This document shows, piece by piece, positions 10,854-20,636 of a DNA stretch of 63,435 bases. The first letter of the stretch is position 1. Each line of letters opens with the position of its first letter. Where the stretch lies: NCBI GenBank assembly GCA_023128035.1, contig JAGMES010000009.1, positions 1 to 63,435 on the forward strand, read 5' to 3'. The position numbers were made by a program, and so were the translations under genes. The notes under the pieces were generated by a model, which saw only the letters and a list, made by a program, of their open reading frames with translations, was not told the DNA's origin and ran no database searches. The stretch is from Halanaerobiales bacterium. Its GTDB lineage: Bacteria; Bacillota_F; Halanaerobiia; DY22613.

Positions 10854-11984
10854 TTAATTAAACAGATAATTTGAGTAAACCTCTTCCATTTCTTTTATAA
10901 CATTATCGATCATATACTTTTTCACAATTTCAGTATTCTTTCTCCCAAGTTTCTGTCTTAGTTTTTCTGAACTATAAAGTTTCTCAATTGCTTTTGTAAA
11001 ACCACCAATATCATCAATTCCAACAACATACCCATTCTCATCAACACTTACTAAATCACGATTTCCCCTACAATCCGTAACAACAAGAGGCAAGCCAGTT
11101 GCCATTGCTTCCATAACATTTACTGGTAATCCCTCACGTTTTGATGATGCAACAGCAACATCAGATATTTTTAAAAGACTTTCAATATCTTTACGAAAGC
11201 CTAAGAATTCAACATTTTTAACTAAATCTAGCTTAATAACTTGTTCTTTGTATTGTTTTGCTAAAATTCCATTCCCCGCAAGCAAAAGTTTTACAGGAAT
11301 CCCGCTATTTCTGAGTGAATTCACTACTTTTATAAGCATATTCTGATTTTTATTTTGGTTTAGTTCAGCTGCATAGAATAAAATGAAATTTTCGTTACTA
11401 TATCCATATTTCTTTCTCAATTCATTTTTTGCTTTAATAGTTTGAGGTGAAAATTTATATAAATCAATTCCAACACCATGCACTTTAAATACTGAATTTG
11501 ATTTTCTTAATTTCATTTTATTAGCTGAATCATAGTCTTCTTTATTAATAGTAATTAGTCCATCAGTCCATTTTGCAGCCATTTTTTCCATGAAATAATA
11601 TATAATCCAATTTTTTAATGTCGCTCCTTTAAAAAAATGAAATCCATGTGCAGTATATAATATTTTCAAGTTAGAGATATTTCTACATGCAAATCTACTT
11701 AAAAAGGATGCTATAGGGGTGTGGGTATGTACTAGATTATATTCTTCCGACAGAACTAATCTTTGTATTTTTTTATACGCTACATAATTCTCTTTCTTTA
11801 AAGGAGATCGTTGAAATTCTATATTATGCACTTTACATTCAAGGCTTAATAGTTCAGAATTTATTTCTCTTACAATATTACAAGCAACGTCAACTTCATG
11901 TCCTTGCTCAATTAGAAATTTTATATGTGGAATTAGGAATGCATTAATAGTGTTTGATACTGTGGTAACATATAAAATTTTCAT
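10854..11984 (-). CDS. Glycosyltransferase, GT4
   Basis: A GT-B enzyme of 376 aa when read from ATG 11984. This start is preceded by GGGAAGAGAACTAAG and begins 1 nt after the stop of the upstream aminotransferase, so the 13 extra codons of the longer ORF are unlikely to be used. The protein shows VHTHTPIASFLSRFA, AHGFHFFKG and the donor-site stretch SSKREGLPVNVMEAMATGLPLVVTDC (two parts of the E-x7-E region). AHGFHFFKGA is typical of a GT4 subgroup common in exopolysaccharide loci. Confidence 0.88.
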   Translation of the reverse strand: MKILYVTTVSNTINAFLIPHIKFLIEQGHEVDVACNIVREINSELLSLECKVHNIEFQRSPLKKENYVAYKKIQRLVLSEEYNLVHTHTPIASFLSRFACRNISNLKILYTAHGFHFFKGATLKNWIIYYFMEKMAAKWTDGLITINKEDYDSANKMKLRKSNSVFKVHGVGIDLYKFSPQTIKAKNELRKKYGYSNENFILFYAAELNQNKNQNMLIKVVNSLRNSGIPVKLLLAGNGILAKQYKEQVIKLDLVKNVEFLGFRKDIESLLKISDVAVASSKREGLPVNVMEAMATGLPLVVTDCRGNRDLVSVDENGYVVGIDDIGGFTKAIEKLYSSEKLRQKLGRKNTEIVKKYMIDNVIKEMEEVYSNYLFN

Positions 11985-11985
11985 C

Positions 11986-13188
11986 TTAGTTCTCTTCCCT
12001 TTTAAAACTATTTCTGTATCCACTTAATTTTTTGGTCACTATCTCAACGCCTTCTTTGCTTAAATTGCTACTACAAGGCACATTAATCAAATTCTTCTCA
12101 TAAAACTCAGCCTTTTCTAACTGATAACATTGACTATTCAAATATGGCTTCTGCTTATGAATCAATCCCCATAGTGGTCTTGTCTGAATATAATTATCTT
12201 TCAACTTACTAAGCAGTTCATCCCTATCCATACCATACTTCTCTTTATCAACAATAATCGAATAAAACCAATGATTAGCTCTTGTATCTGCTCTAAATGG
12301 TAGCAATGTAAGCCCTTCAATACTTTCTACAGCTGCTTTATAAAGGGTATAGTTTTTTATCTTTGTTTCTATAAAGCTCTCAAGTCTATCTATTTGATCT
12401 GTCCCAAATGCTGCTTGAATATTAGTCATTCTATAGTTATAACCAACTTCATCATGTATAAAATATAGTGGATTAGTTTTGGCTTGTGCACCTAGGAATG
12501 ATACTTTTTCGAGCAATTGTTGATATTTTGAAACAATCATACCACCTCCACCCGTAGTTATAATCTTATTAGCATTAAATGAATAAACGCCAATATCACC
12601 AATTGTTCCACAGTGTTTTCCAACATACTTACCTTCTAAATAATATGATCCTAAAGCTTCAGTCGCATCTTCAATAACTTTCAAATTATATTTATCTCTA
12701 AGCTTAATAAGTTTTTCCATATTTAGTGGATTCCCAAAAACATGAACAGCAAGAATTGCTTTAATTTGCATTCCAGTCAACTTATTAATTACCTTTCCAT
12801 GCATAAAATCACATTTTGTTTCTAAAAATTCTTCAAGTTTAGCCATATCCATATTTAATGTTTCATCACAGTCCATAAATACAGGTTCTGCACCCATGTA
12901 TCTAACTGGATTTACTGCTGCAATAAAAGTAAGTGTTGGCACAATCACTTCATCTCCAGCCTCAACACCTAAAGCTCTTAGTGCTAAATGAAGACCAGCT
13001 GTCCCACTTTGAGTAGCCACTGCTCTTTCTACCCCAACATATTTAGCAATCTTTTCTTCAAAATCTTTTACAAATCTTGCACCAGCACCAGTTGAAACCC
13101 ATCCTGTCTCAATTGTTTCTTTTACATTTTCTAATATGTCTAGTGATAAATTTGGTACGGATAATGGAATCATTTTAGAATTACTCAT
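11986..13188 (-). CDS. LegC/PglE-like sugar aminotransferase
   Basis: PLP aminotransferase of the DegT/DnrJ/EryC1 family, 400 aa. Lys208 in FNANKIITTGGGG binds PLP; Asp174 lies in VIEDATEALG. The opening IPLSVPNLS and the long middle insertion resemble LegC/PglE-type enzymes that aminate UDP-4-keto-6-deoxy-GlcNAc. Together with the PglF-like dehydratase (15805), a GNAT (14187) and a PglC-like transferase (14772), it would complete a bacillosamine-type pathway; this is inference. Start ATG follows AGAAGGTGTAATTT. Confidence 0.85.
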   Translation of the reverse strand: MSNSKMIPLSVPNLSLDILENVKETIETGWVSTGAGARFVKDFEEKIAKYVGVERAVATQSGTAGLHLALRALGVEAGDEVIVPTLTFIAAVNPVRYMGAEPVFMDCDETLNMDMAKLEEFLETKCDFMHGKVINKLTGMQIKAILAVHVFGNPLNMEKLIKLRDKYNLKVIEDATEALGSYYLEGKYVGKHCGTIGDIGVYSFNANKIITTGGGGMIVSKYQQLLEKVSFLGAQAKTNPLYFIHDEVGYNYRMTNIQAAFGTDQIDRLESFIETKIKNYTLYKAAVESIEGLTLLPFRADTRANHWFYSIIVDKEKYGMDRDELLSKLKDNYIQTRPLWGLIHKQKPYLNSQCYQLEKAEFYEKNLINVPCSSNLSKEGVEIVTKKLSGYRNSFKREEN

Positions 13189-13212
13189 AAATTACACCTT
13201 CTATCTCTTTAG

Positions 13213-14190
13213 TTATAAATCTCTTTTTATAGTCAATGTATCATGTTTCATCATGTAAACATTTTCTTCATAGTTACCTATTTGAGGTTCATTTACTATT
13301 CCTTCTAAATTATTGATTATATATTTAGGGAAATTGCAACCACATTCATATGCTAGTGGATATCCTCCACCAAATCTTGGATTAATCTCTGAAATATAAT
13401 ACTCTCCATTAATATCAAATACATCTACATCTATTGGACCTATTAAACCTGCTTTAATTACTAAGTCTCCAATTATTCTAAATAACTTTTCTGGTTTTAT
13501 TGACCTTGCTTTATCTGTTTCCCCAGCTCTCATAGCAATTTTTTCTTTAATAAACATAGATACTACTTTTCTAGATATTATGTCTACATAAACATCTACA
13601 CCCAGTTCTTGTCCACTTAAAAATTCTTGTATTATCATATCTTCTGAGGATTTAAATATAAATTTTGCTTCTTCCATGTTCCTTGCCTTACTTATATTCA
13701 AACTAGCACTACCTTTTTGTGGCTTTATGAATACTGGAAAGTATAACTCTCCATTATCTATTGCACTTTCAAAATCTGAAAAAGAGTTATAGGTCTTAGC
13801 AAATTTAAAACTATTGTCCTGACAAAATGTGGCTGTAGAATACTTGTCTAGCCAAAGTTCACATACCTCATACGGGGAAACAAAAGTAGTAACACCTACC
13901 TCTTTAAATTCTTCAGTATACTTAGCCAACAAAGAGAGTTCCGGGTCAATAAGTGATAAAACAGCGGTGATTTTTTCTTCTCTACATATATTTTTAATAA
14001 TATTTATATAGTCTGGATTATCAATACGAGGCACTATGAAATGCTTGTCTGCAATATATAGAGCTGGAGCTAGACTGCTGCAATCTGTTGCAATAAGATT
14101 ACCTGTACCACCTAATTCCTTTTTAAAATATTCAAGAAGTCGAGTTCTCCTACCAACACTTGTGATTAAAATATTTATGTTTTCTTTCAT
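13213..14190 (-). CDS. ATP-grasp domain enzyme
   Basis: A 325-aa ATP-grasp ligase related to CarB. A Rossmann-like N-terminal domain (ILITSVGRRTRLLEYF) precedes the ATP-grasp fold: PVFIKPQKGSAS, MIIQEFLSGQELGVDVY, and the Mg-binding EINPRFGGGYPL. Such proteins in polysaccharide clusters often couple an amino acid or similar carboxylate to a sugar amine. Start ATG 14190 follows GGAGAAAAA and overlaps the upstream GNAT stop as ATGA, a strong sign of translational coupling; the longer ORF start is rejected. Substrate unknown. Confidence 0.85.
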   Translation of the reverse strand: MKENINILITSVGRRTRLLEYFKKELGGTGNLIATDCSSLAPALYIADKHFIVPRIDNPDYINIIKNICREEKITAVLSLIDPELSLLAKYTEEFKEVGVTTFVSPYEVCELWLDKYSTATFCQDNSFKFAKTYNSFSDFESAIDNGELYFPVFIKPQKGSASLNISKARNMEEAKFIFKSSEDMIIQEFLSGQELGVDVYVDIISRKVVSMFIKEKIAMRAGETDKARSIKPEKLFRIIGDLVIKAGLIGPIDVDVFDINGEYYISEINPRFGGGYPLAYECGCNFPKYIINNLEGIVNEPQIGNYEENVYMMKHDTLTIKRDL

Positions 14191-14723
14191 TTTTTTCTCC
14201 TTTGCTGCCATTCAGTCTTAAGTATGCTAAAAACCACATAGTCTTTTAATTTTCCCTTATGATACTTATGCTGTCTAAGTATACCTTCCTTAAACAATCC
14301 ATTTTTTTCATATAAATGCTGAGCACGAACATTTCCTATGTCTGTGTATAAATATATTCTGTTTAAGTTCAATTCCCCAAAAGAATACTCGAGGGAAAGT
14401 TGCAGAGCTTCACTTCCTAAATTTCTTCCCCAATAAGCTTTATTCCCTATTGCTATATATAACTCTGCTTTAAGATTTCTGAAATCAATCCCTACAATCC
14501 CAAGCATACCTATTGGTTCTTTTGTTTTGTTATCTACTATAACAAAATGTCTTTTCATATCATCAGTAACTACTCTTTGGAACCATGCCTGAGTTTTTGC
14601 CAATGATACTGGTCCATCTATGGTTATACCAGAACTAATTTCATCATCATTCATCCACTCTACACGATATGGTAAATCTTCACGTTCAAGAAGTCTAAGA
14701 AAGATATTCTCTCCTTTAAGCAT
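14187..14723 (-). CDS. GNAT-family sugar N-acetyltransferase (RimJ/PseH-like)
   Basis: A 178-aa GNAT. The fold is visible from IFLRLLEREDLPYRVEWMND through the acetyl-CoA region YWGRNLGSEALQLSLEYSF and the C-terminal NVRAQHLYEKNGLFKEGILR. It resembles PseH-like acetyltransferases acting on UDP-4-amino sugars, matching the neighbouring aminotransferase and dehydratase. It is coupled by a 4-nt overlap to the ATP-grasp gene. A ribosomal protein acetyltransferase role is possible but the context favours a sugar. Confidence 0.82.
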   Translation of the reverse strand: MLKGENIFLRLLEREDLPYRVEWMNDDEISSGITIDGPVSLAKTQAWFQRVVTDDMKRHFVIVDNKTKEPIGMLGIVGIDFRNLKAELYIAIGNKAYWGRNLGSEALQLSLEYSFGELNLNRIYLYTDIGNVRAQHLYEKNGLFKEGILRQHKYHKGKLKDYVVFSILKTEWQQRRKK

Positions 14724-14771
14724 CTGCTACACCACCTTTTAATCGTTATGTCTTACTTTGCTTTAATTCAC

Positions 14772-15392
14772 TTATGATTTTTCACTTGCCTCAGTAGATT
14801 TTTGTGAGGCATATACATTCTTTCTCTTTAAAACCACCCATACAGACATAAAAGATATATACAGATCAAAAACAATACTCATTCTTTCAACGTATTCTAA
14901 ATCTAATTCTATCCGTTCATCCCATGTACTACTATTCCTCAAAATAATTTGAGCATATCCACTAATGCCTGGTTTAACAGTAAATCTTCGTTTCTGCTCA
15001 TTTGTGTATTCTTCATATCTTCTTGGATGATAGGGCACAGGTGGTCTTGGTCCAATAATACTCATCTCACCTTTTAAAATATTTATTATCTGAGGTATTT
15101 CATCTAAGCTAGTTTTACGAAGTATGTTTCCAATTTTAGTTATTCTAGGATCACCCTCATCAGTACGGAGTCCAGAACCCATATTGATTGCTCCATTTAC
15201 CATAGTCCGGAACTTAAATATTTTGAACATCTTGCCATTTTGTCCTAGTCTATCTTGTAAAAAGAATACCGGCCCTTTCGATTCAATTTTTATTAAAAGT
15301 GCAATTATTAATAATAGCGGCGAAATTACAATTACTCCTACTAAATCTAAAATAAAGTCCAATAAACATTTAATGTAATAATATTTCTTCAT
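14772..15392 (-). CDS. Undecaprenyl-phosphate sugar phosphotransferase, PglC-like
   Basis: Initiating enzyme that moves a sugar-1-phosphate from UDP-sugar to undecaprenyl phosphate at the inner membrane. At 206 aa it is the minimal monotopic type. It has one N-terminal re-entrant hydrophobic segment (about residues 8-33), then KIFKFRTM, DPRITKIGNILRKTSLDEIPQ with the catalytic Asp-Glu, and SIIGPRPPVPYH. Start ATG follows AGGTGGTTAA. With PglF-, LegC- and GNAT-like neighbours a di-N-acetyl-bacillosamine-type sugar is the likely first residue (inference). Confidence 0.92.
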   Translation of the reverse strand: MKKYYYIKCLLDFILDLVGVIVISPLLLIIALLIKIESKGPVFFLQDRLGQNGKMFKIFKFRTMVNGAINMGSGLRTDEGDPRITKIGNILRKTSLDEIPQIINILKGEMSIIGPRPPVPYHPRRYEEYTNEQKRRFTVKPGISGYAQIILRNSSTWDERIELDLEYVERMSIVFDLYISFMSVWVVLKRKNVYASQKSTEASEKS

Positions 15393-15804
15393 TTAACCAC
15401 CTAATTTCAATATATATTTAAATCACTGACTATACTCCATGCTACAAATATCTACAATCACTTTCAAATATAGTGATACCAACACTTACAAGAATTTAAA
15501 CACATATTTTCTATCAAAAATCCGTCTCATTCACTCTACACAACCATTGAAAGCACTATCTCTCAATTATCTAAACTTACCAAAACCTAGATTTCTACCT
15601 TCGCTAACAGCTTTGATAAATCCATTTTATGATGAGTAACTAGTAGTACATTAAACATATTAATATATATCCTTTTATCGTTCATTTTATTAATTGTTAT
15701 CCATACGGAAATAACTAATAAGAAAGTATCCTACTTACTAATATTATATGTTATATTATTGAATTATCAATAATCACTTTAAACCTTAACAACTTATAGA
15801 TCAA
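15393..15804. other. 412-bp intergenic region
   Basis: This gap separates the initiating transferase from the PglF-like gene on the same strand. It is A+T-rich; the only ORF in it (66 codons, plus strand) lacks a ribosome-binding site and resembles nothing. I see no convincing terminator hairpin or sigma-A promoter. It may mark a recombination boundary between the conserved export genes and the variable sugar genes, which is inference. Confidence 0.5.
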
Positions 15805-17673
15805 CTATATAACTTTTTTCTCATTACCCAAATCATCTTCATCATGTAACTTTGAAGGCTTAAATGTAGCAACTAATTTTACTAAAGTCTGTACCAAATA
15901 TTTAGGAAAAGATGAATTAACTGCTTGCTCCATTTGTTCTAAGCTTTTTTTAAGTAAAATAAAATCAAATTCATCTAACTTAGCAATAAGTATTCGTTCA
16001 TGTTTAGTAGCCACGGTACCTTCTTTATCTGATAAAAGCTCTTCATAGAGTTTCTCACCTGGACGTAATCCAGTAATCTTAATCTCAATATCTTCATCAA
16101 CTTTTAAACCTGAAAGCTCAATAATATCTTTAGCTAAATCAATTATTTTAACTGGTTTACCCATGTCCAATACAAATACTTCTCCACCATTCCCCAAAGC
16201 ACCTGCTTGAATAACTAATTGACTTGCTTCAGGAATAGTCATAAAGAAACGATTGATCTCAGGATGGGTCACTGTAACTGGTCCACCTTGAGCAATTTGC
16301 TTTTTAAATAAAGGAATAACACTACCCCGACTCCCTAAAACATTTCCAAATCTCACTGCTACAAATTTTGTCTTACTCTTCTTACTCATATCCTGAATAA
16401 TCATCTCAGCTACTCGTTTCGTAGCCCCCATTATATTGGTAGGGTTAACTGCCTTATCTGTAGATATCATCACAAAGCGTCCCACACCATACTCATCTGC
16501 AACCATTGCTACATTTCGTGTACCAAATATATTATTTTTTACAGCTTCCTCAGAATTGAACTCCATTAAAGGTACATGTTTATGTGCTGCAGCATGAAAA
16601 ACAACATCTGGTTTATATCTTTTAAAAACCTGTCGTAACTTAACTATATCTCGTACACTCCCTATTATAGGAACAATATCTAAATGTTTATATTTATCTT
16701 TCATTTCCAAATCAATATCATAAACATTATTTTCACTTATATCAAAAACAATCAATTTTTCAGGATTAAACTTTGCTACCTGTCTACAAATTTCTGAGCC
16801 AATCGATCCTCCACCACCAGTGATTAACACCTTCTTACCAGTGAGATATGCCGCTATCTCTTCCATATCTATCTTTACAGGCTCACGACCCAAGAGATCT
16901 TCTACTCGAACCTCGCGGATTTGATTTAAACTCACACCACCAGTGATAATCTCATAAACCCCAGGCAGAATTCTCACAGTCACATCGTTATTATTACATA
17001 GCTGATGAATCTCTCTAATCTCTTTACCAGATGCTGATGGAATTGCAATAATCACTTCATCCACATCAAAACGTTCGATGATATACGGAATTTCTCTTCT
17101 ACTCCCTAATACACGTACACCATGAATCTCTAAATTATACTTTGCAGGATCATCATCTATAAGACCAACTATTTTTGTATTCAATTCTCTATGTTTCATG
17201 TATTCTTTTAAAACCATTTCTCCAGCATCCCCAGCCCCAATAATCAATACTTTTCTTGGATCTGAACTTATAACCTTAAGATTTATCGATTCTCGCCACA
17301 TTCTCAATATAAATCTTGAACCACCCATCAACATGATGGTAAACATCCAGTCCATAAGGATTATACTCCGAGGAAAAGATAATCCAAAAAAGAACACATA
17401 ACCCACAAAGAGCACACTTCCTAAAGTAACTCCCTGAAAAATAGAAACCAACTCATGTAAGTTTGCATAACGCCAAACCTTTTTATAGAGATTATTAAAA
17501 ACAAAAGACGCAATCTTAAAAGCAGTAATTGGAATAATCAAAGGGCCGTAAATTTTTAAAAATTCCGTTGGAAGAATCCCCTCAAAACGTAATAGAAAAC
17601 TAAATAATAATGCCAATTGAATAAACATTATATCACATATCAATAGTAACAACTGTCGTCTACTTAACTTCAC
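15805..17673 (-). CDS. UDP-GlcNAc 4,6-dehydratase, PglF/CapD/FlaA1 family
   Basis: Membrane-bound nucleotide-sugar dehydratase making UDP-4-keto-6-deoxy-GlcNAc. Four N-terminal membrane helices lead into a first Rossmann-like domain (VLIIGAGDAGEMVLKEY) and then the SDR domain with GGGGSIGSEICRQ. In the active site STDKAVNPTNIMGATKR the usual Tyr-x3-Lys is Met-x3-Lys, as is characteristic of PglF/FlaA1/CapD enzymes. I place the start at GTG 17673, six bases after GGAGGG; the longer TTG-started ORF would put that site inside the gene. 622 aa, normal for the family. Confidence 0.92.
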   Translation of the reverse strand: MKLSRRQLLLLICDIMFIQLALLFSFLLRFEGILPTEFLKIYGPLIIPITAFKIASFVFNNLYKKVWRYANLHELVSIFQGVTLGSVLFVGYVFFFGLSFPRSIILMDWMFTIMLMGGSRFILRMWRESINLKVISSDPRKVLIIGAGDAGEMVLKEYMKHRELNTKIVGLIDDDPAKYNLEIHGVRVLGSRREIPYIIERFDVDEVIIAIPSASGKEIREIHQLCNNNDVTVRILPGVYEIITGGVSLNQIREVRVEDLLGREPVKIDMEEIAAYLTGKKVLITGGGGSIGSEICRQVAKFNPEKLIVFDISENNVYDIDLEMKDKYKHLDIVPIIGSVRDIVKLRQVFKRYKPDVVFHAAAHKHVPLMEFNSEEAVKNNIFGTRNVAMVADEYGVGRFVMISTDKAVNPTNIMGATKRVAEMIIQDMSKKSKTKFVAVRFGNVLGSRGSVIPLFKKQIAQGGPVTVTHPEINRFFMTIPEASQLVIQAGALGNGGEVFVLDMGKPVKIIDLAKDIIELSGLKVDEDIEIKITGLRPGEKLYEELLSDKEGTVATKHERILIAKLDEFDFILLKKSLEQMEQAVNSSFPKYLVQTLVKLVATFKPSKLHDEDDLGNEKKVI

Positions 17674-17691
17674 TTTCAACCCTCCCAACTT

Positions 17692-18486
17692 CTATTTAAA
17701 AGCAACTGCCTTCTTCAAACGGCTAAAAATATTAGTTTTTCTTTGCCTATACTCGACTCCACTTTTAAAAACTTCTTTCTGACTTACTACTCTTTTACCA
17801 TTAGCTATAAACAACTCATTTGATAGATTTAATTTAAGTACATCTTTAGCTGCTCTCAGATGAATAGCTCTCCGACCAGGCGAATGTCCATCTGAGGCCA
17901 CAAAACTCACAAGTCCCTGTTCAACAAATTCAAAAGCCAGTTTCTCAGACTTTTTCCCATTCCTCCCAAGTAGACTTGAAGCATTAACCTGTAAGAGAAC
18001 ATTATGCTGCAATATTTCATTAACTATCATAGGATTCTCAACAATACCTAAATTTCTCTCAGGATGTGCTATAATCGGAATATATCCACGAATATTAATC
18101 TCATATAAAAGATCAACTAAATTTGGTGAAAGCTCTCTCCCAGGAAACTCTACCAATAAGTACTTACTTTCCTTGCCCAATGAAATAACTTTGCCTTTAT
18201 CAATATGTGAAATCAGTTCAGGGCAAAGGTATAACTCCATTCCAGGGTAAATCTTACACTCCCAACCAACTTCATCTATCTTCTCCTGAAGAGTTCGTAC
18301 TCTCTCCAAAACCTCTTCTACCTCATATACCAACTCACCAGGAATATAGTGAGGAGTCGCAAAAATAGCCCCAACTCCTTGCTCGACTGCCTGTTGAACC
18401 ATCTCAAATGACTCATCAATCGTCTTAGGCCCATCATCTATACCAGGTAAGATATGACAATGAATATCTATCAACTTATCCTGCAT
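17692..18486 (-). CDS. PHP-domain protein-tyrosine phosphatase, CapC/CpsB/YwqE
   Basis: Mn-dependent phosphatase that removes phosphate from the tyrosine cluster of the CapB-type kinase encoded just upstream. The N-terminal metal motif is DIHCHILPGIDDGP; further PHP histidines are in ATPHYIPGEL, IIAHPERNL and SDGHSPGRRA. Start ATG 18486 follows AAAGGGTGAAAGTC and overlaps the kinase stop by 11 nt. 264 aa from this start. This is the Gram-positive type of phosphatase, not the low-molecular-weight Wzb type of proteobacteria. Confidence 0.92.
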   Translation of the reverse strand: MQDKLIDIHCHILPGIDDGPKTIDESFEMVQQAVEQGVGAIFATPHYIPGELVYEVEEVLERVRTLQEKIDEVGWECKIYPGMELYLCPELISHIDKGKVISLGKESKYLLVEFPGRELSPNLVDLLYEINIRGYIPIIAHPERNLGIVENPMIVNEILQHNVLLQVNASSLLGRNGKKSEKLAFEFVEQGLVSFVASDGHSPGRRAIHLRAAKDVLKLNLSNELFIANGKRVVSQKEVFKSGVEYRQRKTNIFSRLKKAVAFK

Positions 18487-19171
18487 GACTTTCACCCTTT
18501 GAATAATAGTAGTAATAAGACTCATACCCTTTCTGAACTTGAACACGATTCAAAACAACACCCAATATCTTCGCATTCACTTTCTTCAATAAGTCCTGAG
18601 CCTTCAATACCATATTTCGCTCAGCTTGTCCAGAACCAACCACCAATATAACTCCATCTAACGCAGATGCTAGAACAGCAGCGTCAGTCACAGAGATAAT
18701 CGGAGGAGCATCAATAAAAACCATATCATATATTTTCAAAAACTCTTGGATGAGATTACTCATCCTTTGAGAACCAAGTAATTCTGCAGGATTTGGTGGC
18801 ATCGTTCCACATGTTATAATCTGTAGATTATTAACCTCTGTCTTTTGAATCACTTCATCCATAGATAACTTTTGATCAATCAGAAGATTAGTTATCCCTT
18901 GCATATTTGAAACATTAAAACCTTTATGCTGTACTGGTTTTCTTAAATCACAATCAATTAATAAAACCTTTTTTCCTATTTGAGCCATAGAGATAGCCAT
19001 ATTAGCCACAGTAGTAGATTTTCCCTCTCCCGGGCCAGAACTCGTACAAAGAATACTCCGAACCGGATCATCAGGACTCATAAACTCAAGATTCGTCCGC
19101 AATGATCTATATGCTTCCGTAATTGGTGATTTTGGGCCCAAATTAAAGATCAGTCCATCAGATCGTTTCAT
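18476..19171 (-). CDS. Tyrosine-protein kinase, CapB/CpsD/YwqD type
   Basis: Cytoplasmic BY-kinase that partners the CapA-like membrane protein and controls polymer length and export. Walker A is SSGPGEGKST, Walker A' KKVLLIDCDLRKP and Walker B MVFIDAPP; the C-terminus has the autophosphorylation cluster YESYYYYYSKG. It carries no transmembrane or Wzz domain, so this is the split form. ATG 19171 follows GGAAGTGGAATTG; the upstream in-frame ATG 19186 has no site. Overlaps the phosphatase gene. Confidence 0.93.
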   Translation of the reverse strand: MKRSDGLIFNLGPKSPITEAYRSLRTNLEFMSPDDPVRSILCTSSGPGEGKSTTVANMAISMAQIGKKVLLIDCDLRKPVQHKGFNVSNMQGITNLLIDQKLSMDEVIQKTEVNNLQIITCGTMPPNPAELLGSQRMSNLIQEFLKIYDMVFIDAPPIISVTDAAVLASALDGVILVVGSGQAERNMVLKAQDLLKKVNAKILGVVLNRVQVQKGYESYYYYYSKGESHAG

Positions 19172-19215
19172 CAATTCCACTTCCATTCTTGATAATATAA
19201 ATTATTATAATACAA

Positions 19216-20625
19216 TTATTTGATCTTTTCCATATTAGGAATCGAGCCAATCACTGGTACCTCCAATAATCGTTCAACCTCTTCAGCAGTTTTCACCGTT
19301 GTATCAAGATATTCCATCAAAAATGTTAATCCTATACCTACAAAGATGGCTAAAAAACCTGCCATCAGAATCAACATCTTTTTATTTGGTTTAATCGGAT
19401 CCACTGGCAAATATGCAGAATCAAACATATAAACATCTGATGTTAACATCGCCTCAGAAATTTTAACCTCTTCTAATCTAGTTATCAACATCATATATAT
19501 TTCACCAGCAACCTTAGCAACCCGTTCTAAACGAACCAGTTCTAATTCTTTTTCTGGTAAGTCTTGTAGTTTAATTTCATTTTCTTTGATGATACGGTCA
19601 AGGCTTTCCAATTTTGCAAAGCTAGATAATCTATTTGTCTCTAATTCAATAAAACTTTGATACAATGATTGATAAATTGGATTGATACTTTCGGTCTGAG
19701 AACTTACCTCTTGCTCTACTTCCTTTTTCAAAGTTTCTATTATACTAGCTATTTGAGACTCAAGACTTAGCACATCTGGATGATTTACTGTATATTTACT
19801 CTTTAACCCAACCAGTTGACTTTCTAACTCTGTAAGTTGACCTTTATATTGCTTTAATAAAGGGTTTTTACTAAATACAGTATTGCTTATTACCCTCTCT
19901 TCTTGAGCCGCCATCTCTCGCTGAATAGCATGGATACTAGCATCAATAGATTTAAGCTCTACTTCCGCCAATGACTTAGAACTCTCGGCTTCCACTAACT
20001 TTTCTAGAGTCTGCTTAGCTTCTTCAGTAGGTAAAATTATGTTATTTTCCTGCTTATAGTTTAATAAATCCATCTCCGTATTTTCTAATTCCTTTTTGAA
20101 TTCAACAACCTGTTTTTCAATAAAATCTATCGCACTAGTCATAGCCGTCTTACTTATTTTTGTATTTTCTTCTACAAAAACTTCAACCAATGTATTAACA
20201 ATTTTTTTCACCTTCTCAGGCTCAGTATGTTCCATAGAAATCTCGATCATATCTGCACCAGAAACTGAACTAACTATAATCATGGAACCGAGAGTACTTG
20301 AAGATATAAACTCACCTTCTTCATCTCGTAGATCCATTTTTTGAATCACCTGATCCAGAATCCTTCTGGTTTTAAGCATCTTTATATATGTACCAGATTG
20401 ATCATTGCCAAGTGAAAACATATCACCACTAAACAAGTTCTGCATCCCGTCATTCTTTTGAATCATGATTGTCGCTGATGTCTTATAAACAGGATCCATA
20501 GTATTAACGAAAAAATAAGTACCAACTACTGCTATTATGAAAAGACCTATAATAACCCATTTTTTTCGCCAAAGAATTGATATATATTCTCGCAAATCAA
20601 TCTCATATTCATGGTTGTTTTCCAT
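19216..20625 (-). CDS. Polysaccharide co-polymerase, Wzz/CapA-like (Wzc N-terminal part)
   Basis: Inner-membrane chain-length regulator and adaptor for the tyrosine kinase. The 469-aa protein has an N-terminal membrane helix after DLREYISILWRKKW, a long coiled-coil periplasmic region (residues about 170-390), and a second helix (MLILMAGFLAIFVGIGLTFL) followed by a short cytoplasmic tail with PVIGSIPN, typical of CapA activators. Start ATG 20625 follows GGGGGTACAGTA, 11 nt after the wza-like stop. The kinase is a separate gene. Confidence 0.9.
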   Translation of the reverse strand: MENNHEYEIDLREYISILWRKKWVIIGLFIIAVVGTYFFVNTMDPVYKTSATIMIQKNDGMQNLFSGDMFSLGNDQSGTYIKMLKTRRILDQVIQKMDLRDEEGEFISSSTLGSMIIVSSVSGADMIEISMEHTEPEKVKKIVNTLVEVFVEENTKISKTAMTSAIDFIEKQVVEFKKELENTEMDLLNYKQENNIILPTEEAKQTLEKLVEAESSKSLAEVELKSIDASIHAIQREMAAQEERVISNTVFSKNPLLKQYKGQLTELESQLVGLKSKYTVNHPDVLSLESQIASIIETLKKEVEQEVSSQTESINPIYQSLYQSFIELETNRLSSFAKLESLDRIIKENEIKLQDLPEKELELVRLERVAKVAGEIYMMLITRLEEVKISEAMLTSDVYMFDSAYLPVDPIKPNKKMLILMAGFLAIFVGIGLTFLMEYLDTTVKTAEEVERLLEVPVIGSIPNMEKIK

Positions 20626-20636
20626 TACTGTACCCC

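Noticed and set aside
15439..15639. 66-codon plus-strand ORF in the 15.4-15.8 kb gap
   Set aside because: Low-complexity translation and no ribosome-binding site.
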